This document shows, one piece after another, positions 44,330-46,634 of a DNA stretch of 46,634 nt. The position numbers were made by a program, and so were the translations under genes. How positions within the stretch are numbered: the stretch's first letter is position 1; the number at the start of each line of letters is the position of its first letter. The stretch comes from Saccharomonospora iraqiensis subsp. paurometabolica YIM 90007 (GTDB lineage: Bacteria > Actinomycetota > Actinomycetes > Mycobacteriales > Pseudonocardiaceae): NCBI RefSeq assembly GCF_000231035.2, contig NZ_KI912258.1:229969-276602 (forward strand). Direction: 5' to 3'. The notes under the pieces were generated by a model. The model saw nothing but the letters and a program-made list of their open reading frames with translations, did no database searches and was not told the origin of the DNA.

Positions 44330-45613
44330 ATGCGACACGCATCCGGTCGGCTCCCGGCACTCGTGCTGGGCGTCGGGCTTCTCGTGGGCGCTTGTGGTGC
44401 GCCGGTGGAGGACACCACGGCATCCGGGGCCGGTGATTCCGGGCCCGCGTTGCCGGAGCCGCGGTTGGACACGTCCACCTCGGCGCCGCTGCCCGCTCCC
44501 GAGGCGGACTCCGCGCCGGTGCTGGCGCAGCCGGAGGCCGCCTGGAAGGCGCCGTTCGACGACGTCCCCTACCCGGCGGGCGACAACCTGGTGGGTATCC
44601 GGTTCCCCGCGGACGACGAGTCGGAGTTGGGGATCGTCGGGGTGGCGCCGTCCGGGGAGACCCGGTGGACGGTGTGGACCAACCCCTCGTGCGTCGGGTA
44701 CGGCGTCACCGAGGTCGGTGACCGGCCCGGCGCGGTGGTGCTGGCCAGCGACGCGGACAACCGCGAAGGCAAGATCGCCACGAGGACCAGCGCGAACGTG
44801 TACGACACCGCCGACGGGCGCCGGTTGTGGGGTCCGACGTCCGTGCCCGGCCCGTTGCAGGGGCCCGGACTGATCTTCGGGCGGGTGGCGAACTCGGTCG
44901 TCGGCGGGGAGTCGGGGCAGCGGGTGATGCTGGCCGCCGACACGGGGGAGCCCGTCGCGCCGCCGGTGGACGGGGCGGTCGCGCTCTACGAACACCACGG
45001 TGCGGGCCTGTTCGGCCACGACGGGGAGCTCACGGCGCTGGACACCGGCAGCGGGGACACGCTGTGGCGGTCGTCGGAGCTGGAGTTGCCGTCCGGGTGG
45101 TCCGGGACCGACCGGGTGGAGCTGTTGGAGGGCACCCAGGGTTCGGACGAGGGCGTGGTGGCGCTGCGCTGGTCCGGCGATGGGGGCGAGCGCACCAGCC
45201 TGCACGACCTGCGCACCGGTGAGCTGCTCGCCGCGCTCGGTGACGAGACCGAGTTCCGGTCGGTGGTCGACCCGGACAACGGCACGCTGGTCGTCAGCGG
45301 CCTGGACGGCTACCGGGTCACGCGCGCGTTCGATCTGCGCACCGGGGAGTCCCGGTGGACCGACGACGGCGCCGACGGGTTGCTGGCCCTCACCGTCGCC
45401 GGGAGCGGCGTGGGGTACGGCACGCGCTCCGGCGCGCCCGTGGCGGTCGACCTCCGCACGGGCCTGACGATCGACCGCGGCGAGGGCTCCGCCCCGGTCG
45501 CGGCGTCCGACGCCGGTGTGCTGATCACCCCGGCCCCGCGTCCCGAGGACGCGGAGCCCACCGACCGCACCGCGGGCGCCACCCCCGGCTACCTCGCCCA
45601 CCGCCGCCGCTGA
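44330..45613 (+). CDS. lipoprotein with PQQ-like beta-propeller
   Basis: 427 aa from ATG 44330 with GGAGG 5 bp upstream. The lipobox is LVGAC within LPALVLGVGLLVGACG, so it is anchored to the outer face of the membrane. After an acidic Pro/Ala linker it has repeated blades of the PQQ/WD-like type: ANVYDTADGRRLWGPTSVPG, GELTALDTGSGDTLWRSSEL, TSLHDLRTGELLAAL and RAFDLRTGESRWTDDG. No enzymatic residues are recognised; it is likely a binding or sensor protein. The downstream blaI gene is 170 bp away beyond a repeat cluster, so a separate unit is likely. Confidence 0.8.
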   Translation: MRHASGRLPALVLGVGLLVGACGAPVEDTTASGAGDSGPALPEPRLDTSTSAPLPAPEADSAPVLAQPEAAWKAPFDDVPYPAGDNLVGIRFPADDESELGIVGVAPSGETRWTVWTNPSCVGYGVTEVGDRPGAVVLASDADNREGKIATRTSANVYDTADGRRLWGPTSVPGPLQGPGLIFGRVANSVVGGESGQRVMLAADTGEPVAPPVDGAVALYEHHGAGLFGHDGELTALDTGSGDTLWRSSELELPSGWSGTDRVELLEGTQGSDEGVVALRWSGDGGERTSLHDLRTGELLAALGDETEFRSVVDPDNGTLVVSGLDGYRVTRAFDLRTGESRWTDDGADGLLALTVAGSGVGYGTRSGAPVAVDLRTGLTIDRGEGSAPVAASDAGVLITPAPRPEDAEPTDRTAGATPGYLAHRRR

Positions 45614-45642
45614 CCGCGCACCGGTCGCGGCGGGGCGGGTTG

Positions 45643-45727
45643 TGCCGTGAGGGGCACATTCCCTGCATCCGGCGCAGTGAATGTGCCCCTCACGGCACCA
45701 CACGCAGGGAAAGTGCCCTTCACGGCA
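45643..45727. repeat. cluster of three inverted intergenic repeats
   Basis: Unit A (45643-45666) begins TGCCGTGAGGGGCACATTC. Unit B (45679-45697) is its inverse, forming a 19-bp perfect stem with a 17-nt gap. Unit C (45704-45727) is another inverted copy, with GTGCCCTTCACGGCA. A-B could act as a transcription terminator for the lipoprotein gene. Similar GTGAGGGGCAC palindromes are, from memory, dispersed in Pseudonocardiaceae genomes. Confidence 0.75.
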
Positions 45728-45783
45728 ACACCCCCACGGTGGTGGGCGGCCGTTATCATCGCCGGTGGTGGAAAGGGGGCCGC

Positions 45784-46143
45784 ATGCGTGGGCTCGGGGA
45801 GCTGGAGGCTCGGGTGATGGACGTGTTGTGGTCGGCCGAGGAGCCGCTGCGGGTGCGTGCGGTGCTCGACCGGCTCGACAGTGACCGGCCGCTGGCCTAT
45901 ACGACGGTGATGACCGTGCTGGACAATCTGCACGGCAAGGGCTACGTCCGGCGCCACCGCGCGGGGCGTGCCTACGAGTACACCGCCGTCGAGTCCCGGG
46001 AGGAGGTCGGCGCGCGGCTGCTGCGGGAGGTCCTGCAGTCCAGCGGGGACACCGAGCAGGTGTTGCTGCACTTCGCGCGGTCGGCGAGCCCGGAGGAGTC
46101 CGACATCCTCCGTCGTGCGCTGGGCAGGAGGGATCCGTCGTGA
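45784..46143 (+). CDS. BlaI/MecI/CopY-family repressor
   Basis: 119 aa from ATG 45784 with AAAGGGGG 5 bp upstream; longer in-frame extensions run into the lipoprotein gene. Winged-helix features are LGELEARVMDVLWSAEEPLR, LAYTTVMTVLDNLHGKGYV and RRHRAGRAYEYTAVESREE, plus a C-terminal dimer helix. It binds palindromic operators as a dimer and is inactivated when the partner M56 peptidase signals. The stop overlaps the next GTG (GTGA), the usual blaI-blaR pairing. Confidence 0.93.
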   Translation: MRGLGELEARVMDVLWSAEEPLRVRAVLDRLDSDRPLAYTTVMTVLDNLHGKGYVRRHRAGRAYEYTAVESREEVGARLLREVLQSSGDTEQVLLHFARSASPEESDILRRALGRRDPS

Positions 46144-46634
46144 CCGTCGCGCTCGGGCTGCTGGTGGCGGCCGTGTTCCTCGGTGTCCTCGGGCCCGTCC
46201 TCCTGCGCCGGGTGGTGACGCCGGAGGTGCGGCCCGGTCTCGCGTTGGCGGGGTGGGTGAGTGCGGTCACGGCGATGCTGGGGACGGCCTCGGCGGCGGC
46301 GACGTTGCTGGTGCTGCCGCCGTCCGGGGTCGACGGCCTGCTGGGGGTGGCGAACAGTTGCGTCAACGCCCTGCGTGACGGGCGGATGCCGTGGGACGAC
46401 GTCGCCCGGCTCGGTCCCGCGGCCGCGGTGTTCGGGCTGCTCGCGTGGGTGGCGTCGGTGGCGGTGCGCAGGACCGCCCGGTACCGGCGGTGGCGGCGCG
46501 AGCACCTGAGCGTGCTCGGTTCGGTGTGCCGGTGCGAGGAGTCGGTGTTCTGGCTGGACGAGGCCGCCCCCGTCGCCTACAGCGTGGGCGGGCGGCGCGG
46601 CACCGTGGTCGCCACCAGCGGGGTGCGGCGGCTC
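46140..46634 (+). CDS. M56-family (BlaR1-like) membrane metallopeptidase, 3'-truncated by window end
   Basis: GTG 46140 overlaps the blaI stop; 165 codons are visible and the frame runs off the window. Three hydrophobic segments are seen: VTVALGLLVAAVFLGVLGPV, ALAGWVSAVTAMLGTASAAA and GPAAAVFGLLAWVASVAV. They are followed by a soluble part with VFWLDEAAPVAYSVGGRRG and VVATSGVRRL, as precedes the HExxH site in M56 proteins; that site lies beyond the window. Actinomycete versions usually lack the penicillin-binding sensor of true BlaR1, which cannot be checked here. Confidence 0.88.
   Translation, partial: MTVALGLLVAAVFLGVLGPVLLRRVVTPEVRPGLALAGWVSAVTAMLGTASAAATLLVLPPSGVDGLLGVANSCVNALRDGRMPWDDVARLGPAAAVFGLLAWVASVAVRRTARYRRWRREHLSVLGSVCRCEESVFWLDEAAPVAYSVGGRRGTVVATSGVRRL

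Overview
The window is very GC-rich, with short or overlapping gene junctions (GTGA/ATGA), many GTG starts and SARP/AfsR-type, XRE-TPR and NB-ARC regulators. This points to a filamentous or nocardioform actinomycete, most likely in or near the Pseudonocardiaceae. That placement is an inference from gene style, not from a marker gene. Most of the window reads as a defence island, interrupted by a copper/secreted-protein operon.

Layout. (1) 1-5.7 kb: a helicase truncated by the left window edge (helicase C-terminal half, zinc-binding MZB/DUF1998 region, PD-(D/E)XK/VSR-like nuclease) coupled to a UvrD-like SF1 helicase with a RelE/ParE-like N-terminus. (2) 5.7-13.6 kb: a 115-aa protein ending in an amyloid-signalling-like motif, an AfsR-type SARP/NB-ARC/TPR regulator, a translationally coupled three-gene operon (33-aa peptide, GT-B-like protein, 141-aa unknown), and an NB-ARC/TPR (NLR-like) protein with the matching amyloid motif at its N-terminus. 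The upstream regions of both motif-bearing genes carry the same 25-bp element. (3) 13.7-15.6 kb: methyltransferase, small conserved protein and a frameshifted repeat-protein gene. (4) 15.7-22.8 kb: secreted copper operon of small laccase, a giant ThuA/discoidin/sorbosone-dehydrogenase/PKD/DUF1080 protein, and a cupredoxin with four Ig-like repeats. (5) 22.9-23.8 kb: decayed defence genes, namely a Phd-like antitoxin remnant and a frameshifted, N-terminally missing JetD-like (DUF2399/TIGR02679) gene. (6) 23.8-44.2 kb: a type I-E CRISPR-Cas locus with three arrays (about 25, 57 and 52 spacers) and a complete cas3-casA-casB-cas7-cas5-cas6-cas1-cas2 operon between arrays 2 and 3. An XRE regulator and two small genes lie between arrays 1 and 2. 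(7) 44.3 kb to the end: a PQQ-propeller-like lipoprotein, palindromic intergenic repeats, and a BlaI/MecI repressor with the start of an M56 (BlaR1-like) peptidase.

How it fits together. The cas operon is complete for interference and adaptation. The three arrays use near-identical repeats that differ mainly in the hairpin tetraloop and share leader motifs, so one Cas machinery probably serves all of them. Identical, near-identical and overlapping spacers within and between arrays indicate repeated acquisition from the same or related invaders. The most interesting non-CRISPR system is the putative NLR/amyloid cell-death pair at 5.7-6.1 and 11.4-13.6 kb. The two genes are 5 kb apart but share the signalling motif and an upstream promoter/operator-like repeat.
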